From Pyrrhoderma lamaoense (taxonomy: Eukaryota > Basidiomycota > Agaricomycetes > Hymenochaetales > Hymenochaetaceae): a stretch of DNA of 64,000 nt. The notes below the pieces were generated by a model that did not search any database, was not told the DNA's origin, and worked only from the letters and a program-made list of their open reading frames with translations. Both the position numbers and the translations under genes were made by a program. The stretch is taken from contig NBAZ01000002.1 of NCBI GenBank assembly GCA_002794735.1, forward strand, positions 744,001-808,000, written 5' to 3'. Below, piece by piece: positions 10,527 to 22,607 of this stretch (the first letter of the stretch is position 1; every line of letters begins with the position of its first letter).

Positions 10527-12264
10527 GTTGAATCAAGACGGAACGGAGTTGGAGTTGTGGGTGGATGAATGGCAGGATAGTTGATAGGTAGATAAGTTGA
10601 TGTGTTGATAGGGCCTTAGGGAAGCTCAACTATACAGTGTTTCTATGTTTCAGCTTTCTTTAGAGACAAGGGAAGAAAGGAAGAATGATGAGTGTATTTA
10701 AGAAGAATCGAGAGATCATATCTCTTTGGGATAAGAAGAGCAGAATGAATGTGTCGGTAGTAGTGGTGGTGATGAGAGGGGTGTAGAGGTGGGTAGGGTG
10801 GCTAGAAGTAGAAGAAGAAGAACGATGGGGGAAAGAAACCACTACACGGCGTTGGAATTTGATGCATACTGATACTGATCCTTTGAGATCTAGTGGAGGT
10901 GATGAGGGGGAATGCTTAAGACTTCGAGAAGATTGAAGTGATTTCTAAGATATCGTAAATAACGACGGATATTAATGATGATATTGCATGATCATACATT
11001 GTATATGTAAACCGTTAAGAGTTGATGGATGGTAAATAATGGACGAATAGTGAGAGTTAACTCATAACTGTGTCATATACCATACGATCACATGTAGTAC
11101 GTATAGTAGGATTCAAGTCGGTGTATATGCAGTAACGATTCGATTGAGGTGTGGCACTTTCTGAGATAGTTGTGTACCTACATCTTGATATTCATACGTA
11201 CCCAGATTGATACTCAACCTTCTTTAGTAATTTCCAATGATTTACTTACATCTCAAGAAACCTGTACATCTATAGAGTAGACTAAACTTATCCTCAGGCT
11301 GTACCCTCACGTACAATTAGGTATATCAACGAGCTCCGCTGATTAGTGTTAACCACCTTAGTCAGGCTAGAGTAAAGGACAGCCTCAAACAGGTCAAGCA
11401 AGGAAACAGCATAAACGATATCAACATCGAAACACTAGTATCAGAATCATCAAGAAGGAGAATAAAGATGTAATGAGGACTGATAAATGCCTTAAGCTTC
11501 AATCACAGTTTGATTGATTAAGGCTGGGAATGTAACACAAGAAATGAAAAAAAAAGATTAAGAAAGAAGAAAAAAATTTGCATGTAAGATATAGTTTATA
11601 TTGCAGTACAATGCACCATTGAAGTAGGATAGAGTAGTATAGAGAATAGAGTAGACGTGATCAGGGTGACAGATACAAAGAAGAAGAATGATTCAACGAG
11701 ATGGATAGAAGTAGGTGAGGTCGTGTGGGCCGAATGAGAATAAGAGAACAACATCGTAAAGCAGAACTAGAAAAGCAAAGGAGGTTGTGATCATGACGGA
11801 GAAAGAAGACAAGAGTCGATGTGTGGTACAATCGAAAACTATCGTGAGGGTAAGAAAGCGGCAAGAATGAAAAGATAATAAAGAGGGGGAAGAAAAGACA
11901 TATAGAAGAAGGTTACAAGATGATCTCCGATCTCCCGTTACTAAACAAGCCTAAAATAGAACGGGAAATAGAAAGTAATAATAATCAGATAAAACAGAAG
12001 ATACGTAAACACAAGAAAAAGGACCACGAAAACCACCGAGGTGTTTTTCAGAGTTGGAAGTGATCAAAGATGGTAACTAAACAATAGTATACCCGTTAAA
12101 GCGTTAAAGGATGGAAACAAAACAAAACGAAAGAAAGGAATTTTAAAAGATGAACATTCCGAAAATGTTGCTGAGTGGCTGAGCCACGCTGCAAAACTTT
12201 AACTCAAAGTTTCAGTAGAATAGTCACATTTGACTAATAACTAAAGATCCCCTAAAGGTTATAA
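10527..12264. other. Convergent gene-poor region
   Basis: 1.7 kb between the 3' ends of DML1 (+) and the PY-motif membrane protein gene (-). The plus strand is purine-rich for long stretches, which creates minus-strand open frames rich in Ser, Pro and Leu. None has a start context, splice structure or domain I can support. A short palindrome TGGCTGAGCCA lies near 12176-12186. Probably 3' UTRs plus non-coding DNA. Confidence 0.5.
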
Positions 12265-13616
12265 TCACGGATGATAATTAGCAACGAATGATGGATGGGA
12301 AGTATTAGATAAGCCTGTTGGTCCAGCAGCGGGTCTTGTTTCAGCATCTTGTACATTCTCTGTATTTGTATTTGAGCCTGTTCTTCCTGGTGTCTCTGGA
12401 GAAGAACTATACTCTGGACAAGACGACGACACCAATACATCCTGCTGTTCTTGCACAGTTGGCAGGGTCGGCCTACTAATGGTCGGAGCATTCGCCTCAC
12501 TACGAGCCGGGGACTCTTCTTCATTCGCAGTGTTCATATCATTTGAAGATTGACTAGCTGAGACGGAAATATGCAGAGGTAAGACACGCATCGGTATCCC
12601 GTCTACCATTCGAATATCTTCCATATCATTATCTGCATATCTTGGTGGACCTCCAACCTGGACACTTTCATATGCAGGTAGTTCGTCACCTTTATCTTCA
12701 TCATCAGTATCATCCGGGTCTCGGCCACCAGCTCTTCTCCCGCCTGCATCGATATCTGCTCCACGTGCCGCTCTTGAACTATTCCGACCCCTTCCGCCCC
12801 CTTCGCCTCTCCTGATCGTTCCAAGAGAATCAGCCAAGTGAGCTGGGAGAGGCTCAAGCACGACAGGGTAACGCCCGTGAGCAAGAGAAGGCGGATAGAA
12901 GAGGGATGCATTTGCACTCAGTGATCCAGGACGGGAGCTTATATCGCGTGCATTCATTGAAGGTAGCCCAGTTGTTCGTGGTAGTGACCTGCGATGTTCT
13001 GTTGTATCATCGGGTTCCGAGACATTGTTTCTGTAGTGTAAAGAAGAAATATTTGGAGTTGGAATGAATGTCCGTAGAGGCTGGTTCTTTCGACGGATCT
13101 TAGCATATCTGTATACGATGTGAATGTTCACATTTCTGGAAGTGAGAAACTATGGCGTTTAAGTGTATTGAGAAGGTGATATTACCTGCATGTAATTGTT
13201 AAAGCAAGAGCGATGAAAAAAGCTATTGCAATTATAACCTCAAGCGCTACCTTTGAGCAGAATATGCTTGTAGATGAGTCTCGAATAGTAAGTATAGTCG
13301 CTTAACCTGAGCTTACTTTTGTGATGTTAGTACTAGTAGAATCATCGCCACCAGAGTCTTCGGCTGTTCCACTTGTGAAGAAAGGAGATGCAGAAGACGA
13401 AGAGGCTGAACTAACAGCAGCGGCAGTGCTCTCTGTAGTGATACTGGTTGTCGAAGCCCCTCCAACACTGGTAGCTTGCCTCTCCCGAAGCTGCCATCGT
13501 TCTGAAAGTGCCAAGTCCGAGGTAGCCATTTGAGGAACCGCAGTCTCGGCAACCTGTACCCTTTGTTCCTGGGCTTGTAAGAGAGGAGAATCTTGAACGG
13601 TAGTTGTCATATACAT
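12265..13616 (-). CDS. Single-pass membrane protein with PY motif
   Basis: About 400 residues in three exons on the minus strand. The N-terminal ~100 residues (from 13616) are rich in Ser, Thr and Ala and lack an obvious signal peptide. The second exon carries one hydrophobic helix (VALEVIIAIAFFIALALTIT) closely followed by basic residues (RYAKIRRK), which predicts N-out, C-in topology. The cytoplasmic part has an Arg/Gly-rich patch, an Asp-rich stretch, and LPAYESVQVGGPPRY, which contains a PPxY (PY) motif. PY motifs recruit WW domains of Rsp5/Nedd4-type ubiquitin ligases, so an adaptor or cargo role in membrane-protein ubiquitination is a reasonable inference. The exon 1/2 junction is ambiguous: a 54-nt intron with 5' site GTACTA keeps the frame. 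No closer family was recognised. Confidence 0.65.
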
Positions 13617-14396
13617 CCCTGTCTTTTTCGTTACAAAATCGTTACAAGGTCGACATTAAAGGTCGAGGATGTGAGTATGGCCCTTCGCCTTGATGATTGT
13701 AATTATGGTGAGAGGAAAGAACCTAAACCCTGGCTTCGGAACTGGAATTGGGATAACTTATTTTGACAGGAGAGACACATGCGGGGAGGGGAGAGTGAGA
13801 TGCGAATTACTTGACTTCAAATTAGGTCATAGCCCATCATAGGACCCAGCCCCGAGTGTAGATCCCACGGTACCTCTATATATGCACTCCCTTTGGTGGC
13901 GCGAGTTGCTCAAATTTAGAACATTCAACTTTTTATCACCCTCTGGTGGGCTCAAAAAAAGATACCGGCACGGGTGAAGGCATACTAATTAATGTGCGAG
14001 TTTTTGTGTGTGAAAGTCATGGTGAAGCTTGGCTACTTAATGTCGGAAAATACTCTTATTTTTTTAGACTTTGGAGGGAAAGGGGCTTTCAATTTCCCTT
14101 GCTACGGACACAGAAATGAAAGTTTCTCAAGGATCAAATCGATATAAAAGCTCCATCGCTCAAAGAGAGATGCACTCGAGCTAGTATGAGCGACATTTTT
14201 CGTTCAAAAAATGGAGGTGTTTATTTTGAGATAAAGGAATACCGACTTCTTCTGAGGGTGAGACCTCACAGTAGGACGATTAGATTTATTAGAGATTCAC
14301 GCGCGAGAAAAGATGACTAATCATCTGCACATTCTAGTCGTCACTTTTCACTTCATAATTCGTCAAGCTCCAAAAGTTCACTTGCTCAAGTGAGGA
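13617..14396. promoter_or_regulatory. Divergent promoter: PY-motif gene and RSM19
   Basis: 780 bases between two oppositely oriented start codons. No coding sequence is seen on either strand. TATATATGCAC near 13876 is the only TATA-like string I would mention. It presumably holds the promoters and 5' UTRs of both genes. Confidence 0.4.
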
Positions 14397-15000
14397 ATGA
14401 GGCCTACGCTTGCTTTACTCGGCGGCGGCAGGTCCGCATGGAAAGGTTTGCATCTAAACAGCTTGCCCATGTACTTTATTCCTTCTTTCATTTTGCTGAT
14501 TTGCCTTTCATAGGACCATACTTTGTTTCGTTTCCTAACTTGACTGAAGCTCTAAACAATCGTGTACCTATTCATACGGACGCCCGTGCGTGCACCATTC
14601 TTCCGAATTTTGTTGGGTATGAGATCATATCTTGTCATCATCTGGATATTTCGAGTCGCTGACGGCGCTACCATGTCTATTGTGTTGGCTTTGCAGAATT
14701 CGATTTATGGTCCATAATGGAAAGAGCTACATTCCTGTGAACGTGACGCAGGATATGGTTGGGCATAAGCTGGGAGAGTTTGCACCCACGAAGAAACGAT
14801 TTGTGTACAAGTACGTATCAATTTTTTTTCAATGAATATAAGGTTGTGGAGAGATGTGATTCTAAAGAATAATCGGATAGGCAATCGAAGAACCGATAGA
14901 ACGTTACCCGGTAACGTTTTCTCATATAATGTGTCTCGCTGTTGTTTCTTCTGAGTACAGGTCACCTGTCGTCGTATTATTGGGCAAGATGATTAATTGA
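14397..15000 (+). CDS. RSM19: Mitochondrial ribosomal protein uS19m
   Basis: Small-subunit mitoribosomal protein of the S19 family, which contacts the head of the 16S-like rRNA. Exons 14397-14445, 14514-14616, 14697-14810 and 14961-15000 join in phase to 101 residues, close to the usual family length. The canonical order is visible: [11 protein letters not shown] near residues 14-24, [14 protein letters not shown], the [20 protein letters not shown] core, then [14 protein letters not shown]. The start ATG at 14397 was chosen because it is in frame with AWKGPYFV, whereas the overlapping frame from 14390 is not. The last exon ([12 protein letters not shown]) is less certain: if intron 3 is retained, the protein would end 8 residues after the KRFVYK core. 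No N-terminal targeting peptide is evident, which is not unusual for this protein. It lies upstream of CLA4 on the same strand. Confidence 0.88.
14900..14918. repeat. Near-perfect palindrome in RSM19 intron 3
   Basis: AACGTTACC at 14900-14908 and GGTAACGTT at 14910-14918 are exact reverse complements around one C. The element lies inside the 150-nt third intron of RSM19, which is longer than the other two introns of this gene (68 and 80 nt). It could be a transcription-factor site for CLA4 or a splicing hairpin; no function can be read from sequence. Confidence 0.7.
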
Positions 15001-15699
15001 AGAATGAGCAAGTAATGGGTAGTAATAAACGCAGTAATCATAATGGTGGTGATGATGATCCGGGGCTATGAGAGACAGAAATACACCAAACCGGGATTGT
15101 GGATGGGTGCCGTACCGCCTCTGTGCGCCCAGGGTGCGAAGTAGTAAGTGGTGCTCGTCGTTGTTCGATGTGGCGGGTGGGGTCCATAGACTACAGTATA
15201 TATAATGATTATGATAGTGGTAAACAAGTACAATAAGCACTAGTAAAAATCTATTCACTTCCTTCGTTCTTATTTGGCCCCGCGTGCTTTTCTTTTCGCG
15301 TCGTTAACACGTTCAACGGTCCCCATCGCTATCGCCATCAGCATCAACGACTACGGACAAGTGTTCGACAACGAGAAAGACGGCGTCGACAGTGCCGACG
15401 CGATTGTATGCTCTTATTTTTATTTCTCATTACCACCCATCCCTATTCTCCTGTCGGTGGTAGTTGTACACTCTACCTTGCGTAGATTTGTAATTCTCGA
15501 CTTGCATGCCCTCCTCCTCTCTCGCTCTTTACTGTCGCCGGCATCGACGAGCTCTATAACTCTTTACTCTGTATATACAGACTTTGACTCTTAATCACCA
15601 CCGTCAACGTGCCTGCCGTGTGCCAGTACATAAAAATCCAAAGCGATAGCCGAAATCGGACCCTAGAACTGATATAATCGAAATCGCCTGTTGCAGTAG
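15001..15699 (+). promoter_or_regulatory. CLA4 upstream region with upstream ORF
   Basis: 700 bases between RSM19 and the CLA4 start codon. The second half is C/T-rich, as in many fungal promoters and leaders. An open frame of about 100 codons on the plus strand (about 15274-15594) has no domain I recognise and lies where the CLA4 5' UTR would be. I read it as a possible upstream ORF rather than a gene. Confidence 0.35.
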
Positions 15700-18600
15700 A
15701 TGGCATTTCACCAGCAGCTAAGTGCTACCTCTCTCACTCCCCAGCGTCCTGCACCGCAGGCTCCCCGCCGCGACGCCGAGCTTTCTTCCTACGCCTCAAC
15801 AACAAGCTCCCTTGCTTCGGCTGGTTACAAGACTTCTTTCCAGTTCTCTGTGCCCTCCCCCGGCACAGGTTCAAGTTACGCCACGTCTTATTCAGGTCCG
15901 TATTCTCTCTCTTTCATCATCATCAGACTATTTATGAATGCTCCTAATCTCGTTTAATAATTTATATAGGCATTGGTGCGTCGCCCATCCGCTATAGCGG
16001 CGGCTCTGCTGGTAGCGAGCTGATACGCACTGGATGGGCATCAGTAAAAGAAGATGCATTCGCAAGTCTCTTTTGGGTTCGTAAATGGCTTATTCTCAAG
16101 GAAACCCAGCTTTCTTTTCACAAGAACGAGGTACGCATATGTTTTCTCTTCTATCTCGTTCTTCGGGTGGAAAATGACTTTAGCTCGCTTAACCAAAAAA
16201 ACCCGGTTCGTTTGCTATCAGTCCGCCGCTCAGCAGAGCATCATCAAACTTGCTGATGTTTCCAACGTTGAGCGTGTGGACCTCAAGCCTTACTGTCTCG
16301 TCATCGAAACCGCTGACAAGCGCGTGTATCTCTCGCTAAAGAACGATGAGGAGGTTTATGCATGGCAAGATGACATATACTCTCGGAGTCCCCTGATGAG
16401 CGTGAGCCAACCGACGAACTTTGTTCACAAAGTACACGTTGGCTTCGATCCGGCGTCAGGAGGTTTCACGGTGAGCAACTGATACGATTTTCTGAAAAAA
16501 GTAACAGATGATCTGACTGAAGGGATTAATTATCATAAATCTTAGGGATTGCCTGAGCAATGGAGCAAATTGCTGACTCGATCTGCCATCACTCGAGAAG
16601 ATTATGCCAAGGATCCCCAGGCAGTTTTGGACGTTCTCGAGTTTTATACGGATCACCAGAAGCGTGAGCGCGAGATGGAAGAGATGACAGGAATGGCTCC
16701 TGGAATATCCCGTAATGCCTCATCCGCGACTACAACTTCTACGCTTTCTCCCTACTCTGAGTCTCCTTCAGCCCCTCGATTCAATGCAGGCACTGGTCTT
16801 GCAGGTTCAAATAAACCGGGGCCTGTTCAGACGCTTGCTTCCGAACGTCCGAGTATTTCTCGTTCAGATTCCGGGTCTGGGCTTAATGGAAAGTCATCAA
16901 CCGCTATCGCAGCAGCACGAGCAGCAGAGTTCGTGAATGGGGCGCACGCTCAACATACCAACACCATTGGAGCGGGCACTCAGCCTCGATCTCCTCTTCC
17001 AAATCTCTCAAACAATAGTCTTCAAGCGTCTCGACCGGCACCTCCTGCCCCACACTCCGGACCACAAAGACCGTTGCTCACTGCGGCCCGCCCTGCCCCG
17101 CCGGCACCAAAACCAGCCGTACCGGAACATACTCCGTCGTCGCAGGATCTTCGGATGCGCGCCAAAGCCCAAGGACCACAGGAACGTGTGGATGTACGAC
17201 CTCCAGGGTTGGAACGTGAGCGCGAGAGGGAACGTGATCGAGAGTATGAACGTAAAGAGGATCGACTACAGAATGTACCTCCCAAGTCAGCTCCAGCAAC
17301 CTCTGCGCCCGCTACGCATCCTGTGCAGGGACCTGCTGGAGCATTGGCTGGTCCTGCCCCTGTCAAGCCCCTCCAGACGACGAAGAAGTTGCCCAAGGAG
17401 CATCCTCCTGTAACAGTGACTGCACCTGCGGATGAACCTGCTGGCGGAGTTGCTGCCGCGGCAGCAGCCCTCGAAAAACCAAAGGAGAAAGAGAGGAGAA
17501 TAAGTACGATGAGCGAGGGACAGATAATGGAGAAGTTGAGAAGTGTGGTCAGTAGTGAAGATCCAAAGGTACTTTATAGTAAGATCAAGAAAATTGGTCA
17601 AGGGTGCGTAATCGTTTTCATTACTTTTTTCCTCTTAACGAAGTCGTTAAGTGAAAAGAAGACTTCGGCACAATACTTAAACTATTTTTGCCCTTTCATC
17701 ATTATTAAATGCTAATTATTTGACTAAAATAGTGCTTCGGGACACGTTTACGTTGCAAAGTCACTTTCTAATGGAAAGAAGGTCGCTATCAAGGAGATGG
17801 ATCTTGCACGCCAGCCTCGAATCGAGTTGATCGTGAATGAGATTCTTGTGATGAAGGAATCTCAACACCCCAATATTGTCAACTTCTTAGATAGTTACCT
17901 TGTTCGAAATAATGAACTTTGGGTCGTTATGGAGTACATGGAGGGTGGTGCTTTGACTGATATCATCGAAAATAATACTTTAGAAGAAGAACAGATTGCG
18001 AGCATCTGCTTTGAGGTGAGTATGATCTTCATAGCCGTCCTATTTTTGAATTGTACGTTTATGGTTTTTTATAGACTTGCAAGGGTTTGGGTCATCTTCA
18101 TGAGCAACATATCATTCATCGAGATATCAAATCAGATAATGTCCTCCTTGATGCGCAAGGTCGCGTTAAGATTAGTACGTCTAATTAGCACCATAAACTT
18201 TATTTTCCGGGATTTTGCTGATTGACATGCTTCTTATAGCTGACTTTGGTTTCTGCGCCAAGCTTACGGATCAAAAGTCGAAACGTGCCACTATGGTTGG
18301 TACGCCATACTGGATGGCACCCGAGGTAGTGAAGCAGAAGGAATATGGAGCAAAAGTGGATATTTGGTCGCTTGGAATTATGGCTATAGAGATGATTGAA
18401 AACGAACCTCCTTATCTTGACGAAGAACCTTTGAAGGCTTTGTATTTGATTGCTACGAACGGAACGCCGACATTGAAGAAACCAGATGCATTATCGAGGG
18501 AGTTGAAGAGTTTCTTGAGTGTGTGTCTGTGTGTTGATGTGAAGAGTAGGGCATCTGCGAATGAGTTGTTAGAGGTTAGTTTGGAGACTCCTCCTTTTTA

Positions 18601-18732
18601 ACAAAATCAGTGTACTGTGATATCTTACTAACCTCCTTGCAATGCTCCATCTAGCATGAATTTTTGAAGAAGGCCTGCCCATCATCCGGTTTGGCACCCC
18701 TTTTACTCTTCAAGACTCGACCTCAGCAATAA
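15700..18732 (+). CDS. CLA4: CLA4-type PAK kinase (PH-CRIB-kinase)
   Basis: p21-activated Ser/Thr kinase of the CLA4 subgroup, an effector of Cdc42/Rac in polarity, septation and mating morphogenesis. Eight exons (15700-15895, 15970-16130, 16222-16470, 16546-17603, 17733-18015, 18075-18174, 18240-18574, 18655-18732) join in phase to 819 residues. Domain order: PH domain about residues 85-175 (from [10 protein letters not shown]), which separates CLA4 from STE20; CRIB at about 181-202 ([15 protein letters not shown]); a 340-residue Pro/Ser/Ala-rich linker; and a kinase domain from about 548. All catalytic elements are intact: [27 protein letters not shown], the GTPYWMAPE activation segment and DIWSLG. 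It sits about 9 kb from the STE3 pair. Linkage of CLA4 and STE3 genes has, as I recall, been reported in several mushrooms. Confidence 0.95.
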
Positions 18733-21330
18733 ACTGATCTTGAAAAAGTCTCATTCATCATCTTATCTCTCTCCCCTCTTCACTTATCAATACCACTTTG
18801 ACTTTCCAAATCTTATCTCCCTCGTTTTTTTTCTTCTTCTTCTTGGCTTTCTACTTCTTTTTCCTCTCACCTCTGGACATTATACCGTCCTCTATCCCCT
18901 TATCCAGCTTATATGGATGCAGCTTACACCTTTTAATTCAGTCTTCCTGGTACGGATCTCCTCCCTTCCTCCCTTTTTCTCTTACCGACTTTATCTCTCC
19001 GATTCTGATATTTCTCTCTTCTCTGTCCCTATTTTCCCTTCTAAAAAATCTGCTCTTGTTCTCGTCTCCTTTAACCCTTTATCCCCCTTCCCTCTCCATT
19101 TCCTTTCCTCTTTTCCTTTTCTTACTCTCTTATTCCTTAGTTTTTTTCGTATAACTTTTTCTTACTTCTTTCCATATAGTCCCTTCCGTTTTGTTCGTTT
19201 CTACAGTAGTACGATGCGTTTGTGTGGTTATGATTTATGTAATGATACGGCCTGAGAAGCTCCTTTTTTCCCTCTCTCTCTGATAATACCCTTCCCTTCT
19301 CGTCTCAAACTCTCACCTCACCTCAACTTCTCGCTGCCTCTGTTGCGCCTCTTCCTCTTATTTCACTAACGTCTTTACTCTCTGATCCTCGACTCTTTTC
19401 GTTTGCACGAGTATACCGCCCTTGAAGTGCTTTCTTCTGATAAGAGAAAACGTGAGCGAAAATGCGTAAGTACATACACAACTGTATATACAGTCTGAAA
19501 GACAAGTTTTCTATTACTCCTCTTCCTTCACATCTTATATATCATCGTATACATGGTCCTACTTGCTCACTCGATTTTCTAACAACCTGATTTCGATCTT
19601 TTCGGCCCTAAAATTAACAGAAGGTTTTTACTTTTATTATTTTCGATAGGTCACATCATACATCTTGAGGTTTGAGATCAAGTGGCTAAGTAGCTAATTC
19701 GTAGGTCCTTTACTTTTCTTGCTTTTGTTTATTGAATTATCGTGCTCTTTTTCCTTCTTCACTTATTTGAATTTCTTTTCGTGTTCCTCACCACTCCTCT
19801 ATTTTGTGAGCGATTTTCTTACGCCCTATTGCCTAAGACTACCTTGGGTAAATTTTAGATTGGATAAGGTTGATCTAATTAGATAATATTGACGCTGGAA
19901 AGAAGCGGAATTGACAAAAGCATATTTGGATGATAACTAATTATAAGCATAATCATACTGTTACTTTAGTTATTATCATATATCTTTACACTATTGAATT
20001 ATTACTTCTCTTGATATGCAAGTCTCCTGAGTCTCTTATACTATATCGTACCATACCGTACTAGTACTATTGGATGATTATGATAGTAATAGGTCTAGTG
20101 ATTGGATTCTTGAATAAAGGCATGTCGTTAAAGTACAGCTTTGTATAAAGGTCTTGGTCAGGGTTATTATAGATCACATACCAACCTTGTGATGGTGGGT
20201 CTAATTGCCTAGGATAAAGGGAAGAGAATACTCTCTTTCTTTTTCGTTCACCCATTGTGTTGTCTTCAGGCACATACGGAGTATGATGGAGCGATGGAGG
20301 CATCCTGGGGTGTGAGAGAAGGGAGGGAGGGTATAGCCTTCCATAGCTGCTCAGGCATCCTCCATGTTTCTTTCTTTCAGAATTACTGATGTTTGAACGA
20401 TGGCCGTGAGGAAGGCTGACGACTTCCGATGGACCGTTGCACACATGTTATGTACATACATGTACTATATCGAGTATGACAATAACTTGATGATTCTGAG
20501 CCTCTAATTCACTATTGTGCATCACAGCATACAAGAAAAGGTATATTGTCTTTACTATTGAGTCTCATACTTATCATATTATTATCATATTTCACTGAGT
20601 AGGGAAGAAGTTCTTGTATACGTTTCTCCGCTTTATTCGCTTCTTTCATATAGGACTAAGGGAGATACATAAGGATAGGAAACACATATGGTATTTACAA
20701 GACACTAGCATTCTCTGTGGCCTTGCAACCACAGGAGGGCTATCCTTTTGTTTGGATACGTCAGTGTCTAACCTTCACTCAGAGCTGTAATTTCTATCAG
20801 GCATACAATCTAGTTATTCAACTCATTTATCTCGAAACCTCTCTTCGAAACTCTCTTCAATAAAACAGAGATCCCATTCCTGTCAGCTTCAGCCTCTTTC
20901 GAACCCCTTGTTCTCATCTCAAAACGTCGATACGACACACAATCGTGTACAGGATGAGCACCGACGACATTTTACAGTTGAAGAAAGAAAATAACCTTTA
21001 TCGCTGCGAGCACGGGATATAGTTTTTTGCGTGTTTGCAAATACCGAGACAGAAGGCTTTGAAATCTTGCGTATTTTCAGACACAGTGTATAGCTATTTT
21101 AGCCGGAGACTCAGGAAATGGACTTGGATATGTGTTTCAAGGTTGCTCTATTGTACATTTTATTATTTTATTACTCGAACAATGAAAATTCAATCTACTA
21201 ATGAGCCTTTGTGATTGTAATGATTGTAAGAAAGGGAACACCGGAGCTTTCTTGGAAGTCAAAGCTGTGCGCCTATGCAGAAAAAGCATAAATAGGACGA
21301 CTCCGTCCTGTTTTCTCAGTATCTTCAATC
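18733..21330. other. Gene-poor region with pyrimidine-rich tract
   Basis: 2.6 kb after CLA4. From about 18740 to 19200 the plus strand is almost entirely C and T (mainly TCTT/CCTT runs), giving long open frames of Leu, Phe, Ser and Pro that look compositional rather than coding. The remainder is AT-rich. A 125-codon minus-strand frame at 20067-20444 has no recognisable domain. A small inverted repeat CTGTGG...CCACAG lies near 20715-20734. No gene can be supported. Confidence 0.5.
18740..19200 (+). repeat. Low-complexity polypyrimidine tract
   Basis: About 460 bases of strongly strand-asymmetric C/T sequence just after the CLA4 stop codon. It is not a simple tandem repeat with a fixed unit. 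It may be CLA4 3' UTR, the leader of an unrecognised transcript, or a DNA segment able to form triplex or other non-B structure. Confidence 0.55.
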
Positions 21331-22607
21331 GTGAACCCAGCTCTTTTCAACCCACTCTCCATCCCTATGGATCATAACAGCACTCTCGAACCCACGGATC
21401 CACTGGTCCTATACCCAAAATCTGGCTCGCCAGATATTTATTCAGTATTGGACCAAGTCGTGACCTACTTACACGATACCAAGGATCCACTCCAAACGGA
21501 CATTGTCCGAGTACAACATGATGACGAGACGAATACCGAATTGATCCATTCGATACACAGTCTGGTCACAAAAAACCACTGGATACTCTGCAACAAGAGA
21601 AGGATCTTGATACGAGGAGCTCGGAAAGAAAGACACAAGATACCCAACGTAGCGAATCTCTCCGAGACGGGCCTCCAACACACAACTGACCTATATATTT
21701 TGGATAACACTTACAATAATATCACGAAAATACTGAAGTTTTATGGCTTCAAAAGAGCACGAGGAAGAGGGCCTCCGTATTCTCCATATCGATATAGACA
21801 CAGATTTTGATTATAAGGAGGATTTTACTGATCTGCTTGAGATCCTCGGAAAAATAACGTCTTTGGAATACCGATACGTTACCTTTGACGACCTTGAGAG
21901 AGATCAAACGGAGGTCCTGATGGAATCTATCTCTCAGTTGAAGAACCTGAAGAGCTTCGATGTCACGATCAGGGATGAGTATAGTGATATCGTAGGCACG
22001 ATAGAGACGACGATTTAAATGACAATAACTTGGGATCTGGGGATAGTGAAGATGAAGATAGCGAGTATGAAGATAGTGGAGATGAAGAAAATTTTGCGAA
22101 CTACATGATGATCGATGTTCCGGCTGCTTCCAATAACCACATGACCAATGTCCTAGCTGCTCTCGTTATCAATATGACCAATGCCCCGGCTGCCCTCGAA
22201 AGCTATGCGACGCATCCGCCAAGCTCTCTGGAGTCATTGACGTTCTCCTCCTTTAAACCACACGACACACCATGCTCAATGAGGTTATTCGATTGGCTCA
22301 CTCGATCCGAAGGAAATCCTGGCTATGCTCTGAAAAAGTTGACGACTTCATTCGAATGTCTTTACCATAACGAAGAAGGCGCTCACCAAGATGTGATCTA
22401 TCGAAGCTCGTATCGTTGGTGATCACTCCCGAGCTACCTGAAACCGGAATTACAATTCTGAATAATGATCTCATACCTAAACTCAAAAAGCTGCAAGTCC
22501 TTACTCTTGTACTTCCAGTACATCTGCTTGAGAGTTTCCTTCCCTCAACTCGAATGACCTACCGGATCTACAAAAATTGGAATTGCTATTTGAAGAGAAG
22601 ACGGTGA
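21331..22607 (+). pseudogene. Broken LRR-like (F-box type) gene
   Basis: Consecutive coding-like segments in shifting frames: about 21331-21810, 21743-22018, 22030-22422 and 22416-22607. The translated pieces contain leucine-rich-repeat-like phrases such as LRILHIDID, LLEILGKITSLEYRYVTF, SQLKNLKSFDVTI, SLESLTFSSF, YALKKLTTSFECL and LKKLQVLTLVLP. These resemble the intronless F-box/LRR proteins that are numerous in mushroom genomes. No F-box was identified. There are at least three frame changes in 1.2 kb, and no intron boundaries explain them. The segment from 22040 encodes an acidic repeat (SEDEDSEYEDSGDEEN). I read this as a decaying gene; an intact gene with several assembly indels is the alternative. 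The family assignment is tentative. Confidence 0.5.

Noticed and set aside
15274..15594. 106-codon frame upstream of CLA4 as a separate gene
   Set aside because: It lies where the CLA4 leader should be and shows no recognisable protein feature; treated as a possible upstream ORF.
16937..17413. 158-codon plus-strand frame and opposite-strand frames in the CLA4 linker
   Set aside because: They are alternative frames of the Pro/Ala-rich CLA4 linker, which is in frame with the PH, CRIB and kinase domains.
18740..19255. 171-codon plus-strand frame after CLA4
   Set aside because: It is an artefact of the polypyrimidine tract, consisting almost wholly of Ser, Leu, Phe and Pro.
20067..20444. 125-codon minus-strand open frame
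   Set aside because: No domain or start context; length alone does not support a gene in AT-rich DNA where stops are scattered by chance.
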